Of a stretch of DNA of 9,844 bases, positions 1 through 6,583 are shown piece by piece (the first letter of the stretch is position 1; each line of letters begins with the position of its first letter). Made by a program: the position numbers and the translations under genes. The DNA is from Anaerolineales bacterium (GTDB lineage Bacteria > Chloroflexota > Anaerolineae > Anaerolineales > UBA11657), in NCBI GenBank assembly GCA_947503585.1, contig CANNEJ010000037.1, positions 1-9,844 of the forward strand, in the 5' to 3' direction. The notes beneath the pieces are model-generated. The model ran no database searches. It was not told where the DNA came from and saw only the letters and a program-made list of their open reading frames with translations.

Positions 1-761
1 GCGTGGACGTGCTCAACCTGTCTGATGGGGCGTTGCTGCTCACCAGCCCCGATCAATCCGTTGCTGTGCGGACATGGCTGGCGCGGCATGTATTTTTTCA
101 AGATGATGTGCAGCTGCGCGATACAACTGCGGAGATGGACCATATTCTGCTGCTGGGCGCCGGTGCTGACAAGGTTGGCGAGGTGCTGTTTGCCGGTGCC
201 GGTTTGCCGGGTTTACAGCAAGTGATTCGGGTAGGCGAGGTAATTGTGGCGCGCATGGCCGCCTGTGGCAGTTGTGGTTTCGAAATCATCGGGCCGGTGT
301 CTGCGGTCAGCGCAGTGCGCGCACAGGCAATTGCCGCTGGTGCGTTGTCTGCCCCACCTTCGCTGCTACATCTCTTGCGTGTGGAGGCGGGGGCCGCAGG
401 CGCCGGTGCGGAAATCAGTTCGGCTTATATTCCGCTTGAGGTTGGCTTGTGGCCCGCTGTCAGTTTCAGCAAGGGCTGTTACATAGGGCAGGAAATAATT
501 GCGCGCATGGAAAGCCGTGGCCGGCTTGCGAAGACGCTCGTCGGGCTTCAGTCCAACTTGGAGCTTATGCCGGGCGCGGAGCTGGTAGCGCCAGACGCAA
601 CACGTGGCATTGTGACCAGTAGCGCACATTCGGCGCGGTTTGGCTGGATTGCACTGGCGTTGCTCAAGCCCGCGTCCGCCACCCCCGGTACGCAGGTCAT
701 CGCGGAGCAGGGTGCCGAGCGGATTCCCGCACAGGTGGTGCCGATTCCGTTTGGCAGGTAA
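1..761 (+). CDS. ygfZ: YgfZ/GcvT-family folate-binding protein, 5'-truncated by the window edge
   Basis: The frame is open from the left edge and ends at TAA 759-761. The 252 visible residues start in the middle of the fold; full-length relatives are usually well over 300 residues, so roughly the first 80-100 are missing. GTG at 3 is probably an internal Val codon. The diagnostic YgfZ signature is present as KGCYIGQE (visible residues 157-164, with the conserved Cys at 159), followed by ARMESRGR and the C-terminal beta-barrel part. FFQDDVQLRD (31-40) matches the family's N-terminal-domain end. The family resembles the T-protein of the glycine cleavage system and binds tetrahydrofolate; in E. 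coli YgfZ supports assembly or repair of certain Fe-S enzymes such as MiaB, and the motif Cys is needed. The usual basic segment before GAE reads AGAAGAGAE here, a small departure. The gene downstream begins 19 nt later on the same strand, so the two may be cotranscribed. Family assignment is firm; substrate is not known. Confidence 0.9.
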   Translation, partial: VDVLNLSDGALLLTSPDQSVAVRTWLARHVFFQDDVQLRDTTAEMDHILLLGAGADKVGEVLFAGAGLPGLQQVIRVGEVIVARMAACGSCGFEIIGPVSAVSAVRAQAIAAGALSAPPSLLHLLRVEAGAAGAGAEISSAYIPLEVGLWPAVSFSKGCYIGQEIIARMESRGRLAKTLVGLQSNLELMPGAELVAPDATRGIVTSSAHSARFGWIALALLKPASATPGTQVIAEQGAERIPAQVVPIPFGR

Positions 762-780
762 CTTGCACCTATGAGCCCGC

Positions 781-2037
781 ATGCATATTCTTACGCGCCT
801 GCTGGCTGTGCCATTGGTGCACGCAACCGCGCTGTTGCTGGCCCTCTGCGTGCTTGCACGCGGGGCAGAAGCCAGCATGCTGCAGGCATCCACCCTAAAG
901 GCCCTGCTGGTGGAACAGCACTTTCACACCCAAATAGCGCCACAATGGCTGGCAGACGCCTTGCTGGCCGCACCCGAGCCGGCTGTGCCGGCCGCCACTA
1001 CGCCAACCCGCAGCTGGCAACAGTGCGCGGCTGACCTGCTAGACGCGGGCATAGCGGCCGCGGCCAGTGGCAGCATCTGGCCGAAGGCAGCAGTTTGGCA
1101 AGGTGGCATCACCTGCATCCTGCCGGCCGAAGCTGGCACCGCGGTGCGGACCCAGTCCGCAGTCCAATTCCAAGTTTTATTCCGCCATCTTTCAACAGCC
1201 GACCGCATCGCGGTTGCCACGGAACTGCTGCCGCCGGCGCGCGTTCAGCCACAAGTGGAGGGCATGGTGGATGCGCTCTTTTTCTGGCTGCAAGGGCAGG
1301 CGCGCGCGCCGTATCTTGTGCTGGATCTGCGCCTGCTGAAGGCGGATCTTGCGGGTACCGGTGGCACTGCGATGGTGCGCAAACTGGTGGATGGCTTTCC
1401 GGCATGTACGCCGGCGGCTGCCGATTTGCTTTTGCACGAAGCGCTTTCGGGACACTTGCCGGCGCAACTGTGCCGCTTCCCGGCAGCACTGCCGGCTGGC
1501 AATGCAATGGTGGCTGCAGTTCTGCAAGCGCAGTTGCAAGCAACGGTAGGCAAAGCGCTGCCCGACCAACTGAACCTCGTAACGGGTGAGGATGAAAATG
1601 CGCCCGGTGAAACTTCCGGGTTGTTGGGAATTAGAGTGGAACAACTGGAGCGTGCCAAGTGGTGGATAGATCGCGTGCACTGGATTGCGCAGCATGGCGC
1701 CTGGCTGGTGGGCGGCGGGCTGCTGCTGATAGCAGTGCTGGCGGCCGGCACGCTGGCGCAATTGAGTACGTGGTGGGGCCGCACACTATTGCAGGCCGGC
1801 ACGCTGGCAAGCGTCCCGGCTGTGATTGCGTATTTTCTGGCGCATAGTTTGCCAATGGCTGCCAGCCTGACACAGTTGGGCAGCTCGCCAAAAATTTTGG
1901 CGCTGCGTTTGTTGCTGGGTGCGGCGCCTGGGTTGGCGCTCGAGACTTTGCCAGCCGCGGTGGCGTTGCTGGCAATCGGGGCGGCACTGTGGGTGGCAGG
2001 CGGCCTGTCGCGGCGGCTGCTGATGCTAACAGCTTGA
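781..2037 (+). CDS. Exported membrane protein of unknown function (signal peptide, extracytoplasmic domain, C-terminal TM helices)
   Basis: The product is 418 residues with no function I can name. Residues 1-31 look like a signal peptide: basic start, hydrophobic core LLLALCVLA, and a small-residue cleavage site near AEA. Residues about 32-300 form a soluble domain predicted to lie outside the cytoplasm. It has four cysteines (82, 112, 209, 231), which could form disulfides, and segments such as LDLRLLKADL (181-190) and CTPAAADLL (209-217) that look like a compact helical domain. Three hydrophobic stretches follow at about 305-327, 335-362 and 372-408, the last possibly a helical pair, with RR at 411-412 after it. 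Similar proteins of this layout occur as hypotheticals in Chloroflexota, from memory only. The start at 781 is chosen because it gives the signal peptide; no strong Shine-Dalgarno precedes it, and ATG at 771 is in another frame. It follows ygfZ by 19 nt, so an operon is plausible, but a shared function is not implied. Confidence 0.8.
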   Translation: MHILTRLLAVPLVHATALLLALCVLARGAEASMLQASTLKALLVEQHFHTQIAPQWLADALLAAPEPAVPAATTPTRSWQQCAADLLDAGIAAAASGSIWPKAAVWQGGITCILPAEAGTAVRTQSAVQFQVLFRHLSTADRIAVATELLPPARVQPQVEGMVDALFFWLQGQARAPYLVLDLRLLKADLAGTGGTAMVRKLVDGFPACTPAAADLLLHEALSGHLPAQLCRFPAALPAGNAMVAAVLQAQLQATVGKALPDQLNLVTGEDENAPGETSGLLGIRVEQLERAKWWIDRVHWIAQHGAWLVGGGLLLIAVLAAGTLAQLSTWWGRTLLQAGTLASVPAVIAYFLAHSLPMAASLTQLGSSPKILALRLLLGAAPGLALETLPAAVALLAIGAALWVAGGLSRRLLMLTA

Positions 2038-2159
2038 CGCAAGCAGGTGTCAACGCTGCGCGCAAGTCAGCGGAGCACTTTTGCCGCACGCAGAAGTTGT
2101 GTGATCACTGTGATTTCCTTTGCCGGGTCGTCCGGCTGGCATTGAACATTTAAGATTTT

Positions 2160-2164
2160 GGAGG
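2160..2164 (+). promoter_or_regulatory. Shine-Dalgarno that fixes the start of the holin-like gene
   Basis: GGAGG lies 7 nt before ATG 2172, an ideal spacing. The longer reading from TTG 2166 would leave only 1 nt between the site and the start, so ATG 2172 is preferred. Confidence 0.75.
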
Positions 2165-2171
2165 CTTGGAT

Positions 2172-2816
2172 ATGGACCCTAAATTATTTCAGGAATTGAG
2201 TGCTTCGGTAAGTGCTGCGCTGAGTACTGTAGCGACTGGCCTGGCCACTGCCGCAATTCCCATTGTGGTCGCGTATATTGGCTCATGGGTGCGCAATCGT
2301 GCGAACGACATGCGGCAGAGCATGAGCACGCGCCAGCTGCAGATGGCGGAAAGCGTTGGCGCAATTGCCATCAACGCGGCGGAGCAGTTGGGCCGCACCG
2401 GGCAGTTAGTGGATGGCACCAGTAAAAAGGACTACGCCGTGAGGATGGCGCAGAGTTACCTGAGCCGGCTGGGTGTGCGCATGGATGCCCGCGATGTGGC
2501 TGCCTTGATCGAAGCCGAGGTAAGCCGCACATTTGGGCGCGGTGCGCCAATGGTAGAGCTGGCGCGGGCACAGTCAGAATTGCTGCAGCGCGGGGCGAAG
2601 ACGGCAGTGCTGGCCGCCGAGCAGAGCGCTGTGCGGCGCATGGCCGTGGAGCATGGCTTGGATCTCGGCGAGCAAAAGAAGAAATTTGCGATGAACATTG
2701 CGGCGCGTTTTTTGGCCGAGCACGGACTGCGCATGGATGCGCAGGTGGTGGACGCCATGATAGAGGCGCAGTTAATGCAATTCAGAATGGAGGCTGCTCA
2801 GCAGCTTGCGCACTAG
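2172..2816 (+). CDS. Holin-LLH-like membrane-anchored protein with a duplicated C-terminal domain
   Basis: The product is 214 residues from ATG 2172. One transmembrane helix spans about residues 18-40 (ATGLATAAIPIVVAYIG), followed by a basic stretch RNRANDMR and then an alanine-rich helical region. Residues 69-117 match the soluble part of the phage LL-H holin family: AAEQ, then GTSKKDYAV, AQSYLSRLG, and the closing ALIEAEV. A second, diverged copy occupies about 148-201, with AAEQ, EQKKKFAM, AARFLAEHG, LRMDAQVVDAMIEAQL; by hand 15 of the last 33 positions are identical between copies. LL-H-type holins are usually a little over 100 residues, so this protein is about twice as long. Known family members permeabilise the membrane for phage lysis; here no endolysin or phage gene is adjacent, so a lytic role is unproven and a domesticated membrane function is equally possible. 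It stands alone with its own ribosome-binding site and is followed by a strong hairpin. Confidence 0.75.
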   Translation: MDPKLFQELSASVSAALSTVATGLATAAIPIVVAYIGSWVRNRANDMRQSMSTRQLQMAESVGAIAINAAEQLGRTGQLVDGTSKKDYAVRMAQSYLSRLGVRMDARDVAALIEAEVSRTFGRGAPMVELARAQSELLQRGAKTAVLAAEQSAVRRMAVEHGLDLGEQKKKFAMNIAARFLAEHGLRMDAQVVDAMIEAQLMQFRMEAAQQLAH

Positions 2817-2839
2817 CAGCAGACCGCAATCCTGAAATA

Positions 2840-2869
2840 AAGAGCGGGCACCGTGAGGTGCCCGCTCTT
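2840..2869. terminator. Bidirectional terminator between convergent genes
   Basis: A perfect 13-bp stem (AAGAGCGGGCACC 2840-2852 with GGTGCCCGCTCTT 2857-2869) encloses a GTGA tetraloop. It lies 23 nt after the holin-like gene stop and 47 nt beyond the pyruvate kinase stop. The downstream tract is modest in both directions: TTCGATT on the plus strand, TTTATTT on the minus strand, the latter being better. It therefore probably ends both transcripts. Confidence 0.85.
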
Positions 2870-2916
2870 CGATTCCGTGTTACTTCAGCTGCGCCGTGTA
2901 AGCCAGGGTTGTATTA

Positions 2917-4356
2917 CTAACGTTTATCGCCCAGCACGTGCACCATTACAATGTTTGCCGGGCGCATGTGCTCCACCGGCAAGCCCACAATGATGACCAC
3001 CTGTTGCCCGAGCTGCAGCCCCACCTCGTTTAGCAGCAGGTTTTCGGCCGCCGCCACCATTTCATTCAGCGAGTGTGCCTGTGGCAAAAGGTGGGGCGTG
3101 GTGCCGTGCATAAGCGCCATGCGCCGGCGCGCGCTTTCGTTGGCTGTGCATCCGATGATGGGCACAGACGGCCGCTCCTTGGACAGCAACAGCGTGTTAT
3201 TGCCCGTGCGCGTGAAGACTACGATGGCAGCGATGGGCAGTGTGTTCGCCAATTTGGCAGCGGCGCGCGCGAGCGCCACGGATGTAACTCTGGTGGGTGC
3301 CAGCTGGTCGTGGTAGTGGCCCCACTCGCCGACATGCTGCTCAGCTTCCTCAATAATCCGGCGCATCATGCGCACGGTAGCAACCGGATGGGCGCCGTTG
3401 GCGGTTTCAGCGGAAAGCATCACCGCGTCGCTGCCGTCGAAAATGGCGTTGGCCACGTCGGAGGCCTCTGCGCGGGTGGGGCGCGGATTCTCAATCATGC
3501 TCTCGAGCATTTGCGTGGCAGTGATTACAATGCGGCCGGTTGCGTTTGCGCGCTGAATGATGTGCTTTTGAATGGCCGGGACGCGGTGGGGTGCCATCTC
3601 GACGCCAAGATCGCCGCGCGCAACCATTACCCCTTCGCACACGGCCAGTAGCTCCTCCAGGTTTTCAACCGCAGCCGGCCGTTCCAATTTGGCAATGATG
3701 GGTGTCTCGGCTTTGTCCGGCGCAGTTAGTGCAATAAAGTCACGCACTGAACGCAAGTCGGCTGCAACCTGCACAAACGAGACCGCCACAAAGTCAACAT
3801 CGTTTTGCAATCCGAACGCCAGGTCCTGGCGGTCTTTTTCTGTGAGCGACTCAATGTTGGTTGTTAGCCCCGGTAGATTGATGCCCTTTTGCGGGTAGAG
3901 CGGCCCGCCAGTGATCACGCGGGTTTGTACTTGGTCGGCGGTTGTGGCCAACACCTTTAACTCAAGGTTGCCGTCGTCCATGAGAATCTGATCGCCTGGA
4001 TGCACCACTTGCGGCAGCTCCGTGAAAGTAGTGGACACCGTGCGAGTGTCGCCCGCAACTGTTTTGGAAGTGATGGTGAACTCGGCGCCGGCCACCAATT
4101 GCACGGGCCCACCTCCCGCGATGCCACCGATGCGAATTTTCGGGCCTTGCAGGTCTTGCAGAATGGCGATGGCCACCTTTCGTTCAGCGGCAACCGCGCG
4201 GATGCGCGCAATTAACCCGCCGTAGTACGCATGCGTATTGTGCGAAAAGTTGAGGCGCGCCACATTCATGCCGGCGTCCATTAGCTCGCCGAGCAGCTCA
4301 GCGCTGTCGCACGCCGGCCCAATTGTGCAAATGATTTTAGTTTTTACTGTGCTCAT
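2917..4356 (-). CDS. pyk: Pyruvate kinase
   Basis: The 479-residue enzyme converts phosphoenolpyruvate and ADP to pyruvate and ATP, the last step of glycolysis, in the cytoplasm. Family landmarks are in order: KTKIICTIGP (5-14), NVARLNFSH (31-39) with Arg34, Asn36 and Ser38, DLQGPKIR (68-75), the lid domain about 76-160, the active-site Lys223 and metal ligand Glu225 in IIAKLERPAA, Asp249 in ARGDLGVE, Thr281 in TATQMLESM, then RPTRAEASDVANAI and SDAVMLSAET. The C-terminal allosteric-type domain is about 345-479; there is no extra PEP-utilising domain, so length is standard. In known pyruvate kinases the residue at the Lys73 position separates K+-dependent (Glu) from K+-independent (Lys) enzymes, so Lys predicts no K+ requirement. 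ATG at 4356 overlaps the stop of the upstream peptidase gene as ATGA, suggesting translational coupling, and no separate ribosome-binding site is obvious. The TAG stop is at 2919-2917. Confidence 0.97.
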   Translation of the reverse strand: MSTVKTKIICTIGPACDSAELLGELMDAGMNVARLNFSHNTHAYYGGLIARIRAVAAERKVAIAILQDLQGPKIRIGGIAGGGPVQLVAGAEFTITSKTVAGDTRTVSTTFTELPQVVHPGDQILMDDGNLELKVLATTADQVQTRVITGGPLYPQKGINLPGLTTNIESLTEKDRQDLAFGLQNDVDFVAVSFVQVAADLRSVRDFIALTAPDKAETPIIAKLERPAAVENLEELLAVCEGVMVARGDLGVEMAPHRVPAIQKHIIQRANATGRIVITATQMLESMIENPRPTRAEASDVANAIFDGSDAVMLSAETANGAHPVATVRMMRRIIEEAEQHVGEWGHYHDQLAPTRVTSVALARAAAKLANTLPIAAIVVFTRTGNNTLLLSKERPSVPIIGCTANESARRRMALMHGTTPHLLPQAHSLNEMVAAAENLLLNEVGLQLGQQVVIIVGLPVEHMRPANIVMVHVLGDKR

Positions 4357-5513
4357 GCTGCTTGGTGCACCGGAATGTCAAAAGCGCCGCGCACAACCAG
4401 CAGTAATTGCGCAAGGCCGGCCGCTAATGTGCTGGTGTCGATAAATTCTTCCATGCGGTGCGCATTGCCGCCGCTGCACAAACCAATGCAAACCGCGGCG
4501 CACCCGGCGCTGAGGGGAATGTTGGCATCTGTGCTGGAGGCACTCAGCTGGCCGCCCGCGTGGCCCACATGTTTCAACGCTACGAGGGCGAGCTGTGGCA
4601 GTGGATGGTGAGCGGCAATTGCGCCTGTCGGCCGGTTCCCGCATTCTTCGCAAGTCAGTTTTACGCCGCTCTTGGCTGGCATGGACGATATTATAGCTTC
4701 GGCCTGCAATGCGGCATTTTCCAGCAGCGCGCTGTCTTCGGACCGCAGATCCAACTCAAGCTGCGCATGGCCGGCGATGGAGTTGATGCTTGTGCCACCG
4801 CTGATGCGCCCGATGTTGAGCGTGACAAGCGGTTCAGTACTGAGCTGCATCTGCATTAGCTGGCCAGCGCATCGCACCAGCTCATGGATTGCGCTGGGCA
4901 GCCCAGCATCGTTCCAGGAGTGGCCGCCGGCTGTTTGCGCACTGATGCGAAAGCGCCGCGCGCCGACGGCGCGATGGATTACCCGGCCATAAGCTGCGCC
5001 CTCCAAAACAATTGTGGCGATGGCCTGGCTGCCAAAGCGCGCGTGCAGCTGGCGCATGCCCCGCAGGTCGCCAAGCCCTTCCTCGCCCACATTTGCTGCC
5101 AACCACAGATCGCCGGGCAGCTGCATTTTGGCGCATTGCAGCACGCGGGCTAGTTCCAGTAGCCCGGCGAGACCGAGAGCGTTGTCGCCAATACCGGGGC
5201 CGGTTATGCGGCAGCCATCCCGGCGCAAAGTTAGGTCTGTGGCGCCCTCAAAAACCGAATCAAGGTGCGCGCTTACGAGGACGGGCGTGGCGCTTGCGCC
5301 CGGCAAGCGCGCAAGTACATTACCGATAGCATCGATTGATACGTCTGCAAGGCCAAGTGCGCTAAAGCGTTTGTGCATCTCGGCGGCCCGCGGTGCTTCG
5401 GCAAAAGTTGGCGCTGCAATTTGTTGCAGTGCGATTGCATTTGCAGCCACGGCTGTGGAGTCCAACGCTGCCAGGCTTGTGGCGAGGTCGTCCGGGTTGA
5501 ACGAAAACTTCAT
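4353..5513 (-). CDS. M20-family zinc metallopeptidase (peptidase T-like/carboxypeptidase type)
   Basis: The 386-residue protein has the full set of M20 metal-site motifs: SAHLDSVF with His83 and Asp85 (D85 is the usual catalytic Asp), GPGIGDNALG with the bridging Asp110, NVGEEGLGD with catalytic Glu144 and metal ligand Glu145, Glu171 in VLEGA, and His352 in GGNAHRMEEFID. The lid or dimerisation domain, about 185-300, includes GGHSW (His198). SSTDANIP (326-333) is also typical of peptidase T-like members. Members cleave small peptides or N-acyl amino acids with two Zn ions; the exact substrate cannot be read from sequence. No signal peptide is seen, so it is cytoplasmic. It is the first gene of an apparent two-gene unit, overlapping pyk by 4 nt (ATGA). 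The start ATG 5511-5513 has no clear Shine-Dalgarno before it. Aminoacylase or succinyl-diaminopimelate-desuccinylase-like activity is the alternative. Confidence 0.9.
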   Translation of the reverse strand: MKFSFNPDDLATSLAALDSTAVAANAIALQQIAAPTFAEAPRAAEMHKRFSALGLADVSIDAIGNVLARLPGASATPVLVSAHLDSVFEGATDLTLRRDGCRITGPGIGDNALGLAGLLELARVLQCAKMQLPGDLWLAANVGEEGLGDLRGMRQLHARFGSQAIATIVLEGAAYGRVIHRAVGARRFRISAQTAGGHSWNDAGLPSAIHELVRCAGQLMQMQLSTEPLVTLNIGRISGGTSINSIAGHAQLELDLRSEDSALLENAALQAEAIISSMPAKSGVKLTCEECGNRPTGAIAAHHPLPQLALVALKHVGHAGGQLSASSTDANIPLSAGCAAVCIGLCSGGNAHRMEEFIDTSTLAAGLAQLLLVVRGAFDIPVHQAA

Positions 5514-5552
5514 GATGCCGCGCGCTGATCGCAGTTTCTACGCAACCAACTG

Positions 5553-5586
5553 ACGCCCCTGGCGTTTTGGATGCGGGTGAAACGCC
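5553..5586 (-). promoter_or_regulatory. Possible mutually exclusive hairpins in the peptidase mRNA leader
   Basis: On the minus-strand transcript, GGCGTTT (5586-5580) can pair with AAACGCC (5567-5561), a perfect 7-bp stem with a 12-nt loop. The same AAACGCC also contains ACGCC, which can pair with GGCGT (5557-5553) just downstream across a 3-nt loop. The two stems cannot form together. No U-tract follows, so this is not an obvious attenuator, and a DNA palindrome for protein binding is an alternative reading. Confidence 0.25.
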
Positions 5587-5671
5587 AACAGTGATTACCA
5601 ACTGGCACCAGCGTACATCGACATTGAAAAAGTGCAGAGCTGAACATTGGTAGAAATAGGCAAAACGGCAC

Positions 5672-5692
5672 CAACTGTTTGCTTGACAGTTG
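5672..5692. promoter_or_regulatory. Inverted repeat over the -35 box, candidate operator
   Basis: CAACTGT (5672-5678) and ACAGTTG (5686-5692) are perfect 7-bp inverted arms separated by TTGCTTG. The right arm shares three bases with the -35 hexamer at 5683-5688 and the repeat centre is at its edge, so a bound dimer would block or reposition RNA polymerase. The left arm is part of the repeated octamer of this region. The regulator encoded downstream is an obvious candidate binder, but that is inference. Confidence 0.55.
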
Positions 5693-5710
5693 ATATGCCA
5701 AATATATACT
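5683..5710 (+). promoter_or_regulatory. Sigma-70-type promoter for the response-regulator gene
   Basis: A consensus -35 TTGACA (5683-5688) is followed after 16 bp by TATACT (5705-5710), one mismatch from TATAAT. The stretch around the -10 is AT-rich in an otherwise GC-rich window. Transcription would start near 5717, giving a leader of about 64 nt before ATG 5781. The leader holds a short stem, TGATGC (5733-5738) with GCATCA (5748-5753). Confidence 0.8.
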
Positions 5711-5780
5711 ATCTGTCCTGCGCAAAATTATTTGATGCTGAATCCGTGCATCAGACAATCCGCCGGGGTGTCGCATAGTC

Positions 5781-6452
5781 ATGTCTGACCCAAAAATTCT
5801 TTGGCTCGAACCGAGAAAGCCGCGTAGGACTTCCTATGCCGGCCAAGTGGGGCGTCGCCGCTACGCGGTGCAGGTTGTGAACGACCAGCGGGCGGCTTGC
5901 CGGTTTGCGACGGCGCAGCAGCCGGCGGTGTGTGTGGTTGATGTGGCTCCGGCGTCGGCGGTTGCGCGGGTGTGCACCGCACTGCGCAAGGCTGCGCCAA
6001 AAATGCGCATCATTGTGGTTCAGGCGCGCGCCGGTGTTGAGTTGCAAGCGGGCTGTGCGGACGTGCTGCTCTGCCCGCCTTTTACGATTCGCAAGCTACT
6101 AAATTCGATTCGCCAGCAACTGCCTGCCGTTGGTGGAGGGTGGGTTTCCCATGGTGCGCTGCGCCTGCACCCGGCTGCGCGGCGCATGCAGCTGCGCGGG
6201 CATGAGCATATGCTCTCGCCCAAGCAGCTGCGCTTGCTGGAGTTTTTGCTGGCGCGCGAAGGCAAGCCGGTGTCCACCACGCTGCTTGTGCGGCGCGTGT
6301 GGGAAACCGACTACACCAGCGACTTGAATACGCTCCACAATCATATTAACTCGCTGCGAAAAATTCTTGAAGTTGATCCGGCACATCCGCATTTTCTGCA
6401 CACAATCCGCGGCAAGGGATATTGCCTGAACCTAAACGGCAAGGCGGAGTAA
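5781..6452 (+). CDS. OmpR/PhoB-type DNA-binding response regulator with degenerate receiver domain
   Basis: The 223-residue protein has a receiver-like domain (about 4-115) and a winged-helix DNA-binding domain (about 121-217). The C-terminal half is typical: LSPKQLRLLEFLL (145-157), then VRRVWETDY (170-178), the recognition helix region TLHNHINSLRKILE (184-197), and the wing TIRGKGYCL (208-216). The receiver keeps Asp54 in VCVVDVAP at the usual phospho-acceptor position. However, the acidic pair near the N-terminus reads ILWLEPR (only Glu10), the beta-4 Thr/Ser position is in VVQAR (Gln81), and the beta-5 Lys of the usual KPF is replaced in LLCPPF. Phosphorylation by the normal mechanism is therefore doubtful. 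It is transcribed alone from a strong promoter carrying a candidate operator and followed by a bidirectional terminator. GGGGTG (5765-5770) is a weak ribosome-binding site. Autoregulation is plausible. No adjacent gene is an obvious partner kinase, though one lies about 500 nt away on the other strand. Confidence 0.9.
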   Translation: MSDPKILWLEPRKPRRTSYAGQVGRRRYAVQVVNDQRAACRFATAQQPAVCVVDVAPASAVARVCTALRKAAPKMRIIVVQARAGVELQAGCADVLLCPPFTIRKLLNSIRQQLPAVGGGWVSHGALRLHPAARRMQLRGHEHMLSPKQLRLLEFLLAREGKPVSTTLLVRRVWETDYTSDLNTLHNHINSLRKILEVDPAHPHFLHTIRGKGYCLNLNGKAE

Positions 6453-6524
6453 CGCGCGCGGGCAGGCCCGAGCGCTGACCCGAAGCAAAAGTTCCCTATT
6501 AGCGCTTGAAATTGGGTTGAAGAA

Positions 6525-6556
6525 AAAGAGCCCGCTGTGATAACAGCGGGCTCTTT
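6525..6556. terminator. Bidirectional terminator between the regulator gene and rpsT
   Basis: A perfect 14-bp stem (AAAGAGCCCGCTGT 6525-6538 with ACAGCGGGCTCTTT 6543-6556) has a GATA loop. On the minus strand it is followed by TTCTT, joining the TTT of the stem end to make a good U-rich tail for rpsT; on the plus strand the tail is the stem's own CTCTTT. It sits 27 nt past the rpsT stop and 72 nt past the regulator stop. Confidence 0.9.
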
Positions 6557-6583
6557 GCTAGAGGTTGCGGTTTCTCTGCGCGC

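Larger units (their letters stand above)
5545..5694. repeat. Three direct copies of ACCAACTG plus one inverted near-copy in the divergent control region
   Basis: ACCAACTG occurs exactly at 5545-5552, 5597-5604 and 5670-5677. Start-to-start distances are 52 and 73 bp, close to five and seven helical turns. A reverse-oriented near-copy, CAGTTGAT at 5687-5694, differs from the reverse complement of the octamer at one base. Such clustering on one face of the helix suits a DNA-binding protein acting on one or both divergent genes. One other direct copy exists in the window at 1565-1572, inside a gene. Confidence 0.5.

Noticed and set aside
366..893. Minus-strand open frame of 175 codons across the ygfZ end
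   Set aside because: It overlaps the YgfZ signature on the other strand and shows no domain of its own.
1245..2042. Minus-strand open frame of 265 codons opposite the exported protein gene
   Set aside because: Low-complexity Ser/Ala/Pro composition and no recognisable domain; the plus-strand frame has a signal peptide and TM helices.
2100..2114. Palindrome GTGATCAC and repeated TGTGAT upstream of the holin-like gene
   Set aside because: It does not have the spacing of a CRP/FNR-type site (TGTGA-N6-TCACA), and no promoter hexamers at proper spacing were found beside it.
2166..2816. Prophage or lysis cassette suggested by the holin-like gene
   Set aside because: Neighbours on both sides are chromosomal-type genes, with no endolysin, tail, capsid or integrase genes and no attachment-site repeats in view.
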